Assembly: GCA_025054955.1 (NCBI GenBank) | Contig: JANWZE010000023.1 | Coordinates: 1 to 64,000 of the forward strand | Length of the DNA: 64,000 bases | Direction: 5' to 3' | Source: Blastocatellia bacterium | GTDB lineage: Bacteria; Acidobacteriota; Blastocatellia; HR10; J050 | In this document: piece after piece, positions 17,187 to 25,463 of the stretch | Layout: each line of letters opens with the position of its first letter | Position numbering within the stretch: the first letter of the stretch is position 1 | Position numbers and translations under genes: made by a program | Notes under the pieces: model-generated | What the model saw: the letters and a program-made list of their open reading frames with translations, nothing else | Told to the model about the DNA's origin: nothing | The model's database searches: none

Positions 17187-19022
17187 TTAAGCCCACTTCT
17201 GCGGCTGCATGAGCAGCGATGATGCCGATTCTTCATCAGCAAATTGCAATTCGTACAAGCGCTGGTAAACGCCTCCTTGCTGCATGAGCTGCTCATGTGT
17301 GCCGACTTCAGCAATCCGGCCATCCTCCAGCACGATGATACGATCGGCCTTGCGCACTGTGGAGAGCCGGTGAGCAATCACAATCGTGGTACGGCCTTTC
17401 ATCAGATTGGCCAATGCGCTTTGCACATAGAACTCCGATTCGCTATCGAGCGCTGAGGTCGCCTCATCCAGCACGAGGATCGGCGCATCTTTGAGCAACG
17501 CGCGCGCCATGGCCAATCGTTGCCGCTGACCACCGGAGAGTCGAACGCCGCGCTCCCCAATCACCGTATCATACCCCTGCGGCAGTTGACTGATGAATTC
17601 ATGCGCCAGCGCCGCTTGCGCCACCTCGATCAGCCGCCTGTCTGTTACGTCCGACCGACCATAGACGATGTTGTGCCGCACCGTGTCGTTAAATAACATC
17701 ACGTCCTGCGTAACGAGCGCCATCTGCTGTTGCAATGACTTCAACTGCACATCACGAATATCCACGCCATCAATCAAAATGGCGCCACGGCTGACATCGT
17801 AGAACCGCAGCAGCAGATTGATCAACGTCGTCTTGCCCACGCCACTGGAGCCAACGATGGCCACAACTTCGCCGGCGCGAACCTCGAACGTGATGTCTTC
17901 CAGCACCCATGACGAGGCATCAGGATAGGCGAACCACACGTGGCGAAATTCTATCTTGTCGCGGAACGTGGTGAGCGGTCGCGCATGCGGCTTATCACGC
18001 ATCTCGGTATGCTGATCCAGCAAAGCAAACACGCGGCCAGCGGCAGCCAACGCATGTTGTAACGCATTATGAATGCGACTCAGTTTGCGCACCGGATCAT
18101 ACAAACTGAAGAGGAAGAACAAGAATCCGAGAAATTCGCCGAGCGTCATCTGGCGAGCCGCAATGATGTGCAACGCATAGAGGATGAAACCGGCCGCTCC
18201 CAGCATGCCCATCAATTCAATCACCGGCGGCGAGAGCGCGGCGAATCGCGCCGATTTCAACTGTGCGCCCATCAGCCGTCGCGCCAGTCCCCTGAACCGC
18301 TCCGACTCGAATGACTCCATGCCAAACGCTTTGACAACCCGATGCCCAGCAATGGTCTCCTGCGCCAGATTCAGAATGTCCTGGTAGCCTTGCTGAACCC
18401 ACGTCCATGTGCGACGCAAGCGTCGGCTGAAAAAAATCGTCGCCGCATAGACGAACGGACCGAGCGCCAGCGAATATGTAGCCAACTTCCAATTGAGCTT
18501 GAAAATCGCCACCAGAAAAACGATCAACGTGAATGTCTCACGGAGCGCATCATTGACCGTGCGGGAAACTGCCTGATCAATTTTTTCCACATCATTGACC
18601 AGATGCGCGGTCAGCTCGTTGGTATGATGCTGAGAAAAGAAGCGAGCTGATTGGTGAATGATGTGATTGTAGAGCGAGCATCGCAGATCGAATACGGCGC
18701 GCTGCCCGATCCAGGCCATCAGGTAATTGGATAGGAATTCGGCAACACCCTTGATCACCGTAAACACGATCAGCAGCAAAGCAATCAAGTACATGGCCTG
18801 CTGAAAATCGGCGGGCAAGTAGCGGTTGAAGTCAATCAGATTGGAAGCCGCCGGCAACTCCTGTGTGGCGCGACCGGCTACGGACAAGCGGTCTGTAATC
18901 GGCACCAACAAGGCCCGTGTCGCGCCTTCAAACAAGGCCACAATGAGCATCAGGAACAAAGCCGTGATGAATGAGCCGAGATACGGCTTGAGATAACCCA
19001 GCAACCGGCGCAGCTCTTGCAT
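17187..19022 (-). CDS. MsbA-type ABC exporter (fused permease and ATPase)
   Basis: 611 residues, a half-transporter expected to work as a homodimer in the inner membrane. Six-helix transmembrane domain (about 15-320; LITALFLMLIVALFEGATRA, GFLFFLFSLYDPVRKLSRIH), then a nucleotide-binding domain (about 345-595) with Walker A VGSSGVGKTTL, signature LSGGQRQRLAMARAL and Walker B ILVLDEATSALDSES. The sequence type is that of lipid A/lipid exporters; the substrate cannot be told from sequence. It starts the leftward cluster leading to yicC-gmk-coaBC-udg. Confidence 0.9.
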   Translation of the reverse strand: MQELRRLLGYLKPYLGSFITALFLMLIVALFEGATRALLVPITDRLSVAGRATQELPAASNLIDFNRYLPADFQQAMYLIALLLIVFTVIKGVAEFLSNYLMAWIGQRAVFDLRCSLYNHIIHQSARFFSQHHTNELTAHLVNDVEKIDQAVSRTVNDALRETFTLIVFLVAIFKLNWKLATYSLALGPFVYAATIFFSRRLRRTWTWVQQGYQDILNLAQETIAGHRVVKAFGMESFESERFRGLARRLMGAQLKSARFAALSPPVIELMGMLGAAGFILYALHIIAARQMTLGEFLGFLFFLFSLYDPVRKLSRIHNALQHALAAAGRVFALLDQHTEMRDKPHARPLTTFRDKIEFRHVWFAYPDASSWVLEDITFEVRAGEVVAIVGSSGVGKTTLINLLLRFYDVSRGAILIDGVDIRDVQLKSLQQQMALVTQDVMLFNDTVRHNIVYGRSDVTDRRLIEVAQAALAHEFISQLPQGYDTVIGERGVRLSGGQRQRLAMARALLKDAPILVLDEATSALDSESEFYVQSALANLMKGRTTIVIAHRLSTVRKADRIIVLEDGRIAEVGTHEQLMQQGGVYQRLYELQFADEESASSLLMQPQKWA

Positions 19023-19093
19023 AGACGAAAGGAACGGAGACTATAAGCGGTTTGCGTGCACAGGGTCAAGATGAATGGCCGCCACCGACCATC

Positions 19094-19248
19094 GTTTGAT
19101 TGAAGCGCGAGTCTGTGTGAGTCCTGCCAGCGAACTCCTCACGCGACATCTGCAATACCGCAGGGTTTGATTGAGATGTCGCTCTGCGCGAGTCCTGCAA
19201 GCGGCTTGAGTCTACTTGAGGCGCGAGCCTGTGTGAGCCTTGCAAGGA
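19094..19248. repeat. paired diverged repeat, period 71 bp (locus 4), plus a third partial copy
   Basis: GTTTGATTGAAGCGCGAGTC plus 19 bp at 19094 recurs at 19165 with about ten changes; a third, more diverged version follows at 19210. The surrounding gap 19023-19440 also contains the low-complexity text CACTCATCACGCTCCACTC. No gene is seen in it. Confidence 0.6.
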
Positions 19249-19443
19249 ATAGGCAGGCTCGTACCACTCCCTACTGCTCACTCATCACGCTCCACTCTCG
19301 ACTCATCACGCTCCAGGCAAGAGGCATTTTTTGAATGGGACACCGACGCGAACTGTTCACTCATCACTTTCCACTCATCACGCTCCCCTGTCCACTCTCC
19401 GCCAATCACGACATTCGTGGCCGGCGCGTGCAACAAACAAAAA

Positions 19444-19472
19444 GGGCGCCGAGCCCCGCGGGCTCGACGCCC
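19444..19472 (-). terminator. intrinsic terminator of the TonB-dependent receptor gene
   Basis: Read leftward: GGGCGTCGAGCCC-GCG-GGGCTCGGCGCCC, a 13-bp GC-rich stem with one mismatch, then TTTTTGTTTGTTG. A textbook rho-independent terminator 32 bp after the stop codon at 19504. Confidence 0.9.
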
Positions 19473-19503
19473 TGTCATTAAGCTGTTCTAAGGAGGAATG
19501 TGC

Positions 19504-22500
19504 TTAAAAGCCCAACCGGAGGCCTAATTGCACTGTCAACGGACGCCCCACCGGTGGACCGAAGCCCGGGCCAAACAGCGAGAAGGGTTGCATGAACGTG
19601 CTGCCTGAGGTGGCAAAGCTCAAGCCGCGCCGCTCAGCAAACGCCAAATTCTCCACATCGAACAGGTTATACAGGTCAATGTACCCGCTCAGATTGACAT
19701 TCTCGCCCAGGCGGAACACCTTGCTGGCGCGCAGGTCCATGTTGATGTAGCGACCGCTGCGCTCTTTGATGTTGCCCGAGGCATCCACGATGAACCCTTT
19801 GCGCTGGCTGTTGACGCGAACCTGTGTGCAACCAGGCGGATTCAACGCCCGCAGCGCCGCTGAGTTGCCTCGCGCTTGGAAGACGGCTTGCAAATTGGCG
19901 CTCGCGCAGATGCGATCAATGACGCCCAGTCCATCGCCGTCAATGTCAAACCCTGTGTTGAGCGAGTAGGGTCGTGAACTGGCCACCTGCAAAATGGGCG
20001 CTAACTGAAAACCAAACGGCAGATCGAAGACGCCGCTGGCCACAAATCGGTGTCGCTCATCGAAGCGGGTCGGCCCAAATTCTTCGGGTTTGAACTGGTT
20101 TTCAGGTGTGATCTGGATCGCATTGCCGCTGTACGAAGCAACGGGCTGCCCACCCCAAGACCGGGAATTGGATAAGACATACGCAGCCCGGAACGTCATC
20201 TTGCTCATGCGACCGCGAATCTCCGTCGTCCAACTATCAAACAGCGAGCGGTTGGTCGTGCCGATCATATTGATCTGCTCGATGCGGGCGCGCCCGCCGG
20301 TGATGGGAAATCCGGCATCCACAAACGCACGATCCAGCAGCCGGCTGCTGGCTCCACGCACACACAACGGCGACGTTGGGGTTGAGCCGGGATAGGCCGG
20401 ATCGCAAATCTGGCGAATCTGCGGATTGATGACCTGCACGCGCGGCTCATGAATGCCCAGCGTGTGCACATAGTCGCTGGACAGGACCCAGTTCTGGCCG
20501 AGCGATTTCTGGAAGCCAATAGAAAACTTCTGAACATAGGGCTCCCGCGCGTCCGGATCATTGATGCGCCCAAAGCCGCCAAAGGCCAAATCAGCGAACG
20601 AGAATCCGGGGGGCAACGGCGGCAGTGGATCAACACCAAATCGGAATGTCGCAAGCTGCCCGGAGCCAACCCGATCGTTACGCAAGTCCAGCGCCGTTTG
20701 ATAAAGCTCCGGGTTGGATTGCGTCAACGAAAACAACGTCAGGTTCTGGAAGAGCTGGTCAAAGAAGATGCCGTACCCACCGCGGATGACCAGCCGACCT
20801 TCGCCCATCGGATCGTAAGCAAAGCCCAGTCGTGGCTGAAACTCCCTCCAGCTCGGCGTCGTGCGACTCAGTTTGTCGGGGTCTCGCGTCAACGCCTGAG
20901 CCAGCGGGTGGTTCAGTCGTTGCAGAATTCGGATTGTGCGATTGTTGGTCTGATCCACCAGATTGCCGATGTTGGCATCCCACCGCAGGCCCAGATTGAG
21001 TGTCAGGCGTGGTGACACCTTAAAGTCATCCTGAAAGTAGAACGCCAACTGATGCAATCGCTGCTCGTGATCCCCGCGACCATCTGAGTAAGTGATTTGC
21101 CGCACGGCTCCAGGCGTGGCAAAACCCTGCGGGTAGAGACCATTGGTGTTGTTGACAATGGTCAGCGGATCGTCGAAAAAGGCAATCGCATACCCTTGGG
21201 CACCGAAGAAAAAGTACCCGCCTAAGTCAGTCCAAATATAGTTGGACCCAAACTTCAGACTGTGGCGGTTCACCTGCCATGAGAAGTCATGACGAAATTG
21301 GTACTTCCGCTCCAATGTCGCCTGTGGCACATTGGTGTTCTTGCCTGTGACAACAGTCGGGAAGGAAAGCTGTGGCGCATCGGTGACGCCGAGAATCTCG
21401 TTCTTGAAATCCTGGAAGTGGAACGAGATCACATTCAGCTTAGTGCCACTGATCGCATAGGTGTGGTTGACCACGAAGCTATAGAGCCGGTTATCGTTCG
21501 TGTTGCCGTTATTGAGGTCGGCTCTTGCCGGAACAGGAATTTGGTCGTTGGGCGAGGAGTTGTCCTGAAACGAAAACCGATAGAACATGGACTGCTTGCC
21601 CGATAACCGATGATCCACCTTGGTCGTCAACAGCCAATCATCGTAGGGTGTGGGAATGGCCTCCACGACATTGGCCCCCGGAATAGCGCGCAACTGAGGC
21701 AGCGCAGCCGGCACAACCAGATTCTGTTGACGCTCACGGAAGCGCTCCAGCGCGCCAAAGAAGAAGAGCTTGTCGCGCACGATGCGCCCGCCAAACGAAC
21801 CGCCGATCTCCTGACGACTGAATGTCGGTTTCTCTCTGGCCGTTTGTTTCTCAAAGAAATCCTTCGTCCGCAGCGCCTCATCTCGGAAATTGGCAAAGAA
21901 CGAACCGTGCCACTCGTTGCTGCCTGATTTGGTGACCACATTGACGACACCACCAACGGCGCGACCGCTTTCAGCCGTCCATCGGTGCTGCAACACTTGG
22001 AATTCTTGGATTCCTTCATAAGCGAAATTCTGCAGCAGGCTGCCGACAACGTTATCCTTGTTATCGCCGCCATCCACGTTGACGTCCAGTTGTCGGCCAT
22101 CGCCGCCATTCATGGCGAAATTGCCAATGCGCGTCTTGGTTGGATCAAAATTGCCAGCAGGCCGAGCCTCTGGCATGATAACCGAGAGCGCCGCAAAAGT
22201 TCGATTCAACAACGGTAGGTTCTGCACCTCGGTTGGCGTGACCACGCCGGCGATCTCCGATTTGGTGGTTTCAATCAACGGCGCGCCGCCTTCGATATAC
22301 ATGACCTCCGTTGTCACACCCGGCCTGAGCGTGAAATTGAGCGTGACCCGCTGTCCAACCCCCAGCGTCACTTTCTGCGCCACGCTGCTAAAGCCGGCAG
22401 CCTCAACTTTCACCTCGTACTCACCCGGCGGCAGCTTGAATACAAAATAATCGCCGGAGTCGCTGGTGACAGTTCGTCGCTCAAGCCCGATAGCCTGATT

Positions 22501-22665
22501 CGTGACGATGATATTGGCGCCGGCTACCACTGCGCCGGCTTGATCCAGCACGGTGCCAGTCACCTCGGCCGTACTAACCTGCGCCGACGCTCCCGATACC
22601 CATGCAGCCATTAACAGCAGCATAACACCGGTAAAACGGATTCGTCGTTTCATACGCTTGAACAT
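19504..22665 (-). CDS. Oar-like TonB-dependent outer-membrane receptor with carboxypeptidase-regulatory domain
   Basis: 1053 residues. Signal peptide (about 10-28, ending ASAQ), a CarboxypepD_reg-like beta-sandwich (about 32-115; VTGTVLDQAGAVVAGANI, PPGEYEVKVEAAGFS), a plug domain (about 120-250) and a large beta-barrel with the aromatic C-terminus QLGLRLGF. This is the expanded acidobacterial 'Oar/SusC-like' type, probably importing large carbon substrates or acting at the surface; the ligand is unknown. The ATG at 22665 abuts GGGAGG directly, so the ATG at 22653 (MKRRIRFTG) is equally plausible. It has its own terminator and a sigma-54-type promoter with two upstream dyads. Confidence 0.92.
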   Translation of the reverse strand: MFKRMKRRIRFTGVMLLLMAAWVSGASAQVSTAEVTGTVLDQAGAVVAGANIIVTNQAIGLERRTVTSDSGDYFVFKLPPGEYEVKVEAAGFSSVAQKVTLGVGQRVTLNFTLRPGVTTEVMYIEGGAPLIETTKSEIAGVVTPTEVQNLPLLNRTFAALSVIMPEARPAGNFDPTKTRIGNFAMNGGDGRQLDVNVDGGDNKDNVVGSLLQNFAYEGIQEFQVLQHRWTAESGRAVGGVVNVVTKSGSNEWHGSFFANFRDEALRTKDFFEKQTAREKPTFSRQEIGGSFGGRIVRDKLFFFGALERFRERQQNLVVPAALPQLRAIPGANVVEAIPTPYDDWLLTTKVDHRLSGKQSMFYRFSFQDNSSPNDQIPVPARADLNNGNTNDNRLYSFVVNHTYAISGTKLNVISFHFQDFKNEILGVTDAPQLSFPTVVTGKNTNVPQATLERKYQFRHDFSWQVNRHSLKFGSNYIWTDLGGYFFFGAQGYAIAFFDDPLTIVNNTNGLYPQGFATPGAVRQITYSDGRGDHEQRLHQLAFYFQDDFKVSPRLTLNLGLRWDANIGNLVDQTNNRTIRILQRLNHPLAQALTRDPDKLSRTTPSWREFQPRLGFAYDPMGEGRLVIRGGYGIFFDQLFQNLTLFSLTQSNPELYQTALDLRNDRVGSGQLATFRFGVDPLPPLPPGFSFADLAFGGFGRINDPDAREPYVQKFSIGFQKSLGQNWVLSSDYVHTLGIHEPRVQVINPQIRQICDPAYPGSTPTSPLCVRGASSRLLDRAFVDAGFPITGGRARIEQINMIGTTNRSLFDSWTTEIRGRMSKMTFRAAYVLSNSRSWGGQPVASYSGNAIQITPENQFKPEEFGPTRFDERHRFVASGVFDLPFGFQLAPILQVASSRPYSLNTGFDIDGDGLGVIDRICASANLQAVFQARGNSAALRALNPPGCTQVRVNSQRKGFIVDASGNIKERSGRYINMDLRASKVFRLGENVNLSGYIDLYNLFDVENLAFAERRGLSFATSGSTFMQPFSLFGPGFGPPVGRPLTVQLGLRLGF

Positions 22666-22709
22666 CCTCCCTTAAATGGAATCACCTCAGAATTGCAAAG
22701 ATGATATTG

Positions 22710-22725
22710 AGCAACTGCTGTGCCA
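22710..22725 (-). promoter_or_regulatory. sigma-54 promoter of the TonB receptor gene
   Basis: Leftward reading TGGCACAGCAGTTGCT: GG and GC are exactly 10 bp apart and it matches TGGCAC-N5-TTGCW in full. The -12 GC is about 47 bp before the start codon at 22665. Confidence 0.8.
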
Positions 22726-22817
22726 GAGAGTAGGCAGCAACCGGTTCGCAGTGGCTAACCTGTTGCCAAACAAAAAACTATGGCTGCCGGCAAAGGTTCT
22801 AGCAGGGATTGCTTCAA

Positions 22818-22853
22818 CCAAAATTTTGGAGATTCGCATCCAAATTTTTGGAT
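22818..22853. promoter_or_regulatory. two tandem dyads, candidate activator binding sites
   Basis: CCAAAATTTTGG (22818-22829, perfect palindrome) and ATCCAAATTTTTGGAT (22838-22853, one central mismatch). Centres are 22 bp apart, about two helical turns, and lie roughly 110-135 bp upstream of the -12 element at 22712, the usual place for enhancer sites of NtrC-type activators. Confidence 0.55.
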
Positions 22854-22943
22854 ACTTCCACATTGGCGCTTAGAACAAACAACCAGCAGAGCGGCCTCGG
22901 CAGAACCCGACCGGATGATAGCCAGGCACGGGACATCGAATGA

Positions 22944-23063
22944 AATGAGAAGAATCTGCACTTGCGCGGGCTCAAGCCCAATCAGGCGCTCGAAGCCGTT
23001 CTGGAGGCGAATAAACTCTTGGCTGAGCCGATCAACGATCGAACGATCCTCGTGGTGTTAGAT
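22944..23063 (+). pseudogene. remnant of the N-terminal part of a secretin-like gene
   Basis: Translating from 22944 gives NEKNLHLRGLKPNQALEAVL and on to RTILVVLD before a stop at 23064. This reads like the end of an STN/secretin short domain (QALE..L...N.L....ND.TI.V). The matching continuation (NVANRARVQDMFMRTFQLKY) begins in another frame at about 23065, so one indel separates it from the following CDS. A further in-frame TGA at 22941 cuts it off upstream. Confidence 0.6.
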
Positions 23064-23085
23064 TAATGTAGCCAATCGAGCTCGG

Positions 23086-23781
23086 GTGCAGGATATGTTT
23101 ATGCGCACCTTTCAATTGAAATATGCCAGTCCACACGTTGTGCAAACATTGCAGACGGCAATCTCGGCTCTCTTGGGGCAGCGCGTCGCCGTCGTCCCGC
23201 ATGCTCAGATGGGTGCTCTCATCGTGCGTGCCCGGTCTCAGGATTTAGACGCGATTGGAGAGTTGATTGCCAGGATTGATCGGCCACAGCTCCGAGAAAA
23301 CGTGGAGGTGACGGCTTATCTGCTAGCGGCATCCGGCGCGACCGGCCAACCCGTGCCAGCCCCGGTGCGACGAGTGCTTGAGCGTATGGGGCCGGCGACC
23401 GAGTCATATCGGTTAGTGGACACGCTACTGCTACGCGCCCGCGCTGGCGAGGATGTCAATCAGGTGGATGCGCTCGCTCCACGCAGCGAATCAGGGCCAC
23501 AAAAGAGTTTTTACCAGTTTGGGTTTAAGGGAGTCTGGGTCGTATCAGAAGGAGCGCGCCGAACAATCCATTTTGACGGATTGCGGCTGACTGCTCGAGT
23601 GCCGATCGGGCTTTTGCCGCCACAGAAAGAAGGACAGCCAGAGAAGGTGGATTACGAGACTACTGGTTTCGAGATCAACCTTGACGTCCCCGAAGGTGAG
23701 CCAGTGATTCTTGGTCAAGCCCCCATGTTAGCGCCGGGCACGCCAGTGCTGGTCGTGCTCACGGCCAAGGTGGTTCCTTAA
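23086..23781 (+). CDS. secretin N-domain-like protein, probably 5'-truncated by a frameshift
   Basis: 231 residues from a GTG at 23086 (ATG codons follow at 23095 and 23101). Residues about 5-65 match a secretin N1/NolW-like repeat: RTFQLKYASPHVVQTLQTAI ... LIVRARSQDLDAIGELIARI followed by DRP. The remaining 160 residues have no clear family; they contain repeated beta-type segments and end LVVLTAKVVP. There is no secretin pore domain and no signal peptide. The missing beginning lies just upstream in a different frame, so the gene is probably inactive or a fragment. No other secretion genes are nearby. Confidence 0.6.
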   Translation: MQDMFMRTFQLKYASPHVVQTLQTAISALLGQRVAVVPHAQMGALIVRARSQDLDAIGELIARIDRPQLRENVEVTAYLLAASGATGQPVPAPVRRVLERMGPATESYRLVDTLLLRARAGEDVNQVDALAPRSESGPQKSFYQFGFKGVWVVSEGARRTIHFDGLRLTARVPIGLLPPQKEGQPEKVDYETTGFEINLDVPEGEPVILGQAPMLAPGTPVLVVLTAKVVP

Positions 23782-23929
23782 TTGTTGATGGCTGAGCGTT
23801 GGTTCATGAAGCCACTGGGATCAGCGTCACAGCCACTTGCGCAGCCAGTCGTACATAGTCAGATGGGTCGTCCTTTGGGAATAACCACTCTCATCGTTCG
23901 TGGCGAGCGCGGAGCGCATGGGCGATTCC

Positions 23930-23975
23930 TGTGAGAATGTGGTACAGGCATTCCTGCCTGTGCTCCATTTTCATC
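23930..23975 (+). repeat. dispersed palindromic repeat, family 3, copy 1
   Basis: CCTGTGAGAATGTGG-ACAGGCATTCCTGCCTGT with an internal dyad (ACAGGCA/TGCCTGT). An inverted copy lies at 26898-26944. It is followed by CCAGAC-TGCGAC-GTCTGG (24012-24029), related to text at 40895-40925. Confidence 0.7.
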
Positions 23976-24082
23976 ACTCAGCTTGCGCCGGAGGCGCAAA
24001 TAGAAGGTAGCCAGACTGCGACGTCTGGAACAGCACACCAAACAATCGTGGCGCGTCTGCAGCGCGCCGAGACATGGGTTTC

Positions 24083-24163
24083 GCGCACACCCGCGCTGCG
24101 CAGCCGCTCAATGAATTGCTGGAGCGTCTTCTGAGTAAAGCCGATTGTGTAAATCGTTTTCAT
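24083..24163 (-). pseudogene. N-terminal fragment of a DUF488-family gene
   Basis: The frame from 24163 starts MKTIYTIGFTQKTLQQFIER LRSAGVR, the typical first 27 residues of a DUF488 protein, and then turns into translation of the CCAGAC/GTCTGG palindrome and other repeat sequence. The conserved DVR motif and the rest of the domain are missing. A complete relative lies about 65 bp further right, at 24230-24736. Confidence 0.7.
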
Positions 24164-24229
24164 ACGCAGCCACTCATCAGAGACGGATGGTGTGCGAAGC
24201 GGCCGTCCGCCTCATCAAGTGCTCTTCCG

Positions 24230-24736
24230 TCAGGAAAACAGGCGAGGCTGTGTAGCGTGGCGTCGGAACGCCGTTGGATCGGTTTCGACAACCTCTCCTG
24301 AATGTAGGATGTGTTGAACCTGAACGCCTTCAGCAACCAGTGAGCGCGTAATCAACCAGTAGCGGTGGCACTTGCGATAATCAGCCTCACTGCACATGAT
24401 CGCCAGGCGATAAACTTCAGCACCTTTCTTCAACCGCTCCAGCCCCTCCCGATAGAATGGCGCTTGCGCCAACCGATCATAATCAACTTGGCCGTCCGGG
24501 CCGTAGTACTGCTCCTCGACGGGCCGACCACCCAACGCGTCACCCAGGTAGAGGTACTTGATGTGCGCTTGCTCCAACGAGGTTTTCAACGTTTCGCGGT
24601 TGAATTGAGGCGCGTAGCGGCTATAGGGCTGACTACGGGTATCCACCAGTACGTCAATCCGGCACTGCGTGAGCAGTTGCACAAACTGCTCGACGGACGC
24701 ATGGCTATGTCCTATCGTGTAAATCACGGGTACCAT
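24230..24736 (-). CDS. DUF488 domain-containing protein
   Basis: 168 residues with the family motifs IYTIGHSHASVEQFVQLL, DVLVDTRSQPYSRYAPQFNR and YLGDALGGRP, then the C-terminal MCSEADYRKCHRYWLI, which carries the conserved Cys and His. The family has no settled biochemical role. The complete gene and the adjacent truncated copy point to an old tandem duplication with one copy broken by repeats. Start ATG at 24736, or GTG at 24727. No recognisable ribosome binding site. Confidence 0.88.
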   Translation of the reverse strand: MVPVIYTIGHSHASVEQFVQLLTQCRIDVLVDTRSQPYSRYAPQFNRETLKTSLEQAHIKYLYLGDALGGRPVEEQYYGPDGQVDYDRLAQAPFYREGLERLKKGAEVYRLAIMCSEADYRKCHRYWLITRSLVAEGVQVQHILHSGEVVETDPTAFRRHATQPRLFS

Positions 24737-25181
24737 CGGTCGGCAGCATCATACCACAGGTACATGGACGGACAAAACCGATTGTGCAGGAAGCTGTGAA
24801 ACCACATCATCAACCGAGTGGGTGCGCTCGGCGGGTTTAGCTTTTTGCTCGAATAGCGTTCATTGAGCCATGCCGTGATCGAACCGATGTTGGTTCGGCC
24901 AACGCCAGATGTTGGCAACTCAAGCATTGAGTCTCAACACGGGAGAAGATGGTTTCAGCGGCCTCTGTCGGAGCTACGAGGCTCAGTATAGCGCTGGCGG
25001 CGCGCTCAACCACCCGAAATTTGTAGGAAGATGAAGCGTCCAGGTTGATTCCCTGGTCAACTTTCCAGCCAGGATGCATGAACCAAGCGAAGCCGATTTC
25101 GGCGTGGCATACCGCGGCAACGGCAGCCAACCATAGAAATTCTCTGCAAGTACAGCATCACCAATGTCGGATACCAAAAGC
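24737..25181. other. intergenic stretch without a supported gene
   Basis: Several overlapping short frames exist on both strands, but none has a ribosome binding site, a signal or a family motif. It separates the DUF488 gene from a family-2 repeat and is probably degraded sequence. Confidence 0.5.
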
Positions 25182-25324
25182 CTAAGTAGGTTGACAAAAG
25201 TTCTGGGACATTTTGGGGGGACGGGACGTTTTGGCGTGTGGTGATGTGTCACCGCTTTCCGGCCAACGCTGCGACACGTCGCAGCACTCCAAAAAACGCC
25301 ACGAACTTTTGTCACGTTACTTAG
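25182..25324. repeat. complete palindromic element, family 2 (143 bp)
   Basis: Starts CTAAGTAGGTTGACAAAAGT and ends ACTTTTGTCACGTTACTTAG, imperfect terminal inverted repeats of about 28 bp. The internal part holds two further dyads (GGTGATGTGTCACC and GCTGCGACACGTCGCAGC). Its right edge touches the 5' part of the glutamate-synthase-like gene. Confidence 0.85.
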
Positions 25325-25463
25325 AACGTCAATCCTCCAGACCTGGCCTCGCGCGGTTAGCTGGACGCAACACTTCCGAAGTAGCCGCATCAACCAAGGC
25401 GCCGAGGTAATCTATGCGCAGCCCTTCGGCATCATCACGGCGGCCTCGCAAAAGAATTATCCC

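Noticed and set aside
24837-25130. 97-codon Cys-containing frame on the minus strand
   Set aside because: No start signals and no family resemblance; it lies in degraded intergenic DNA.
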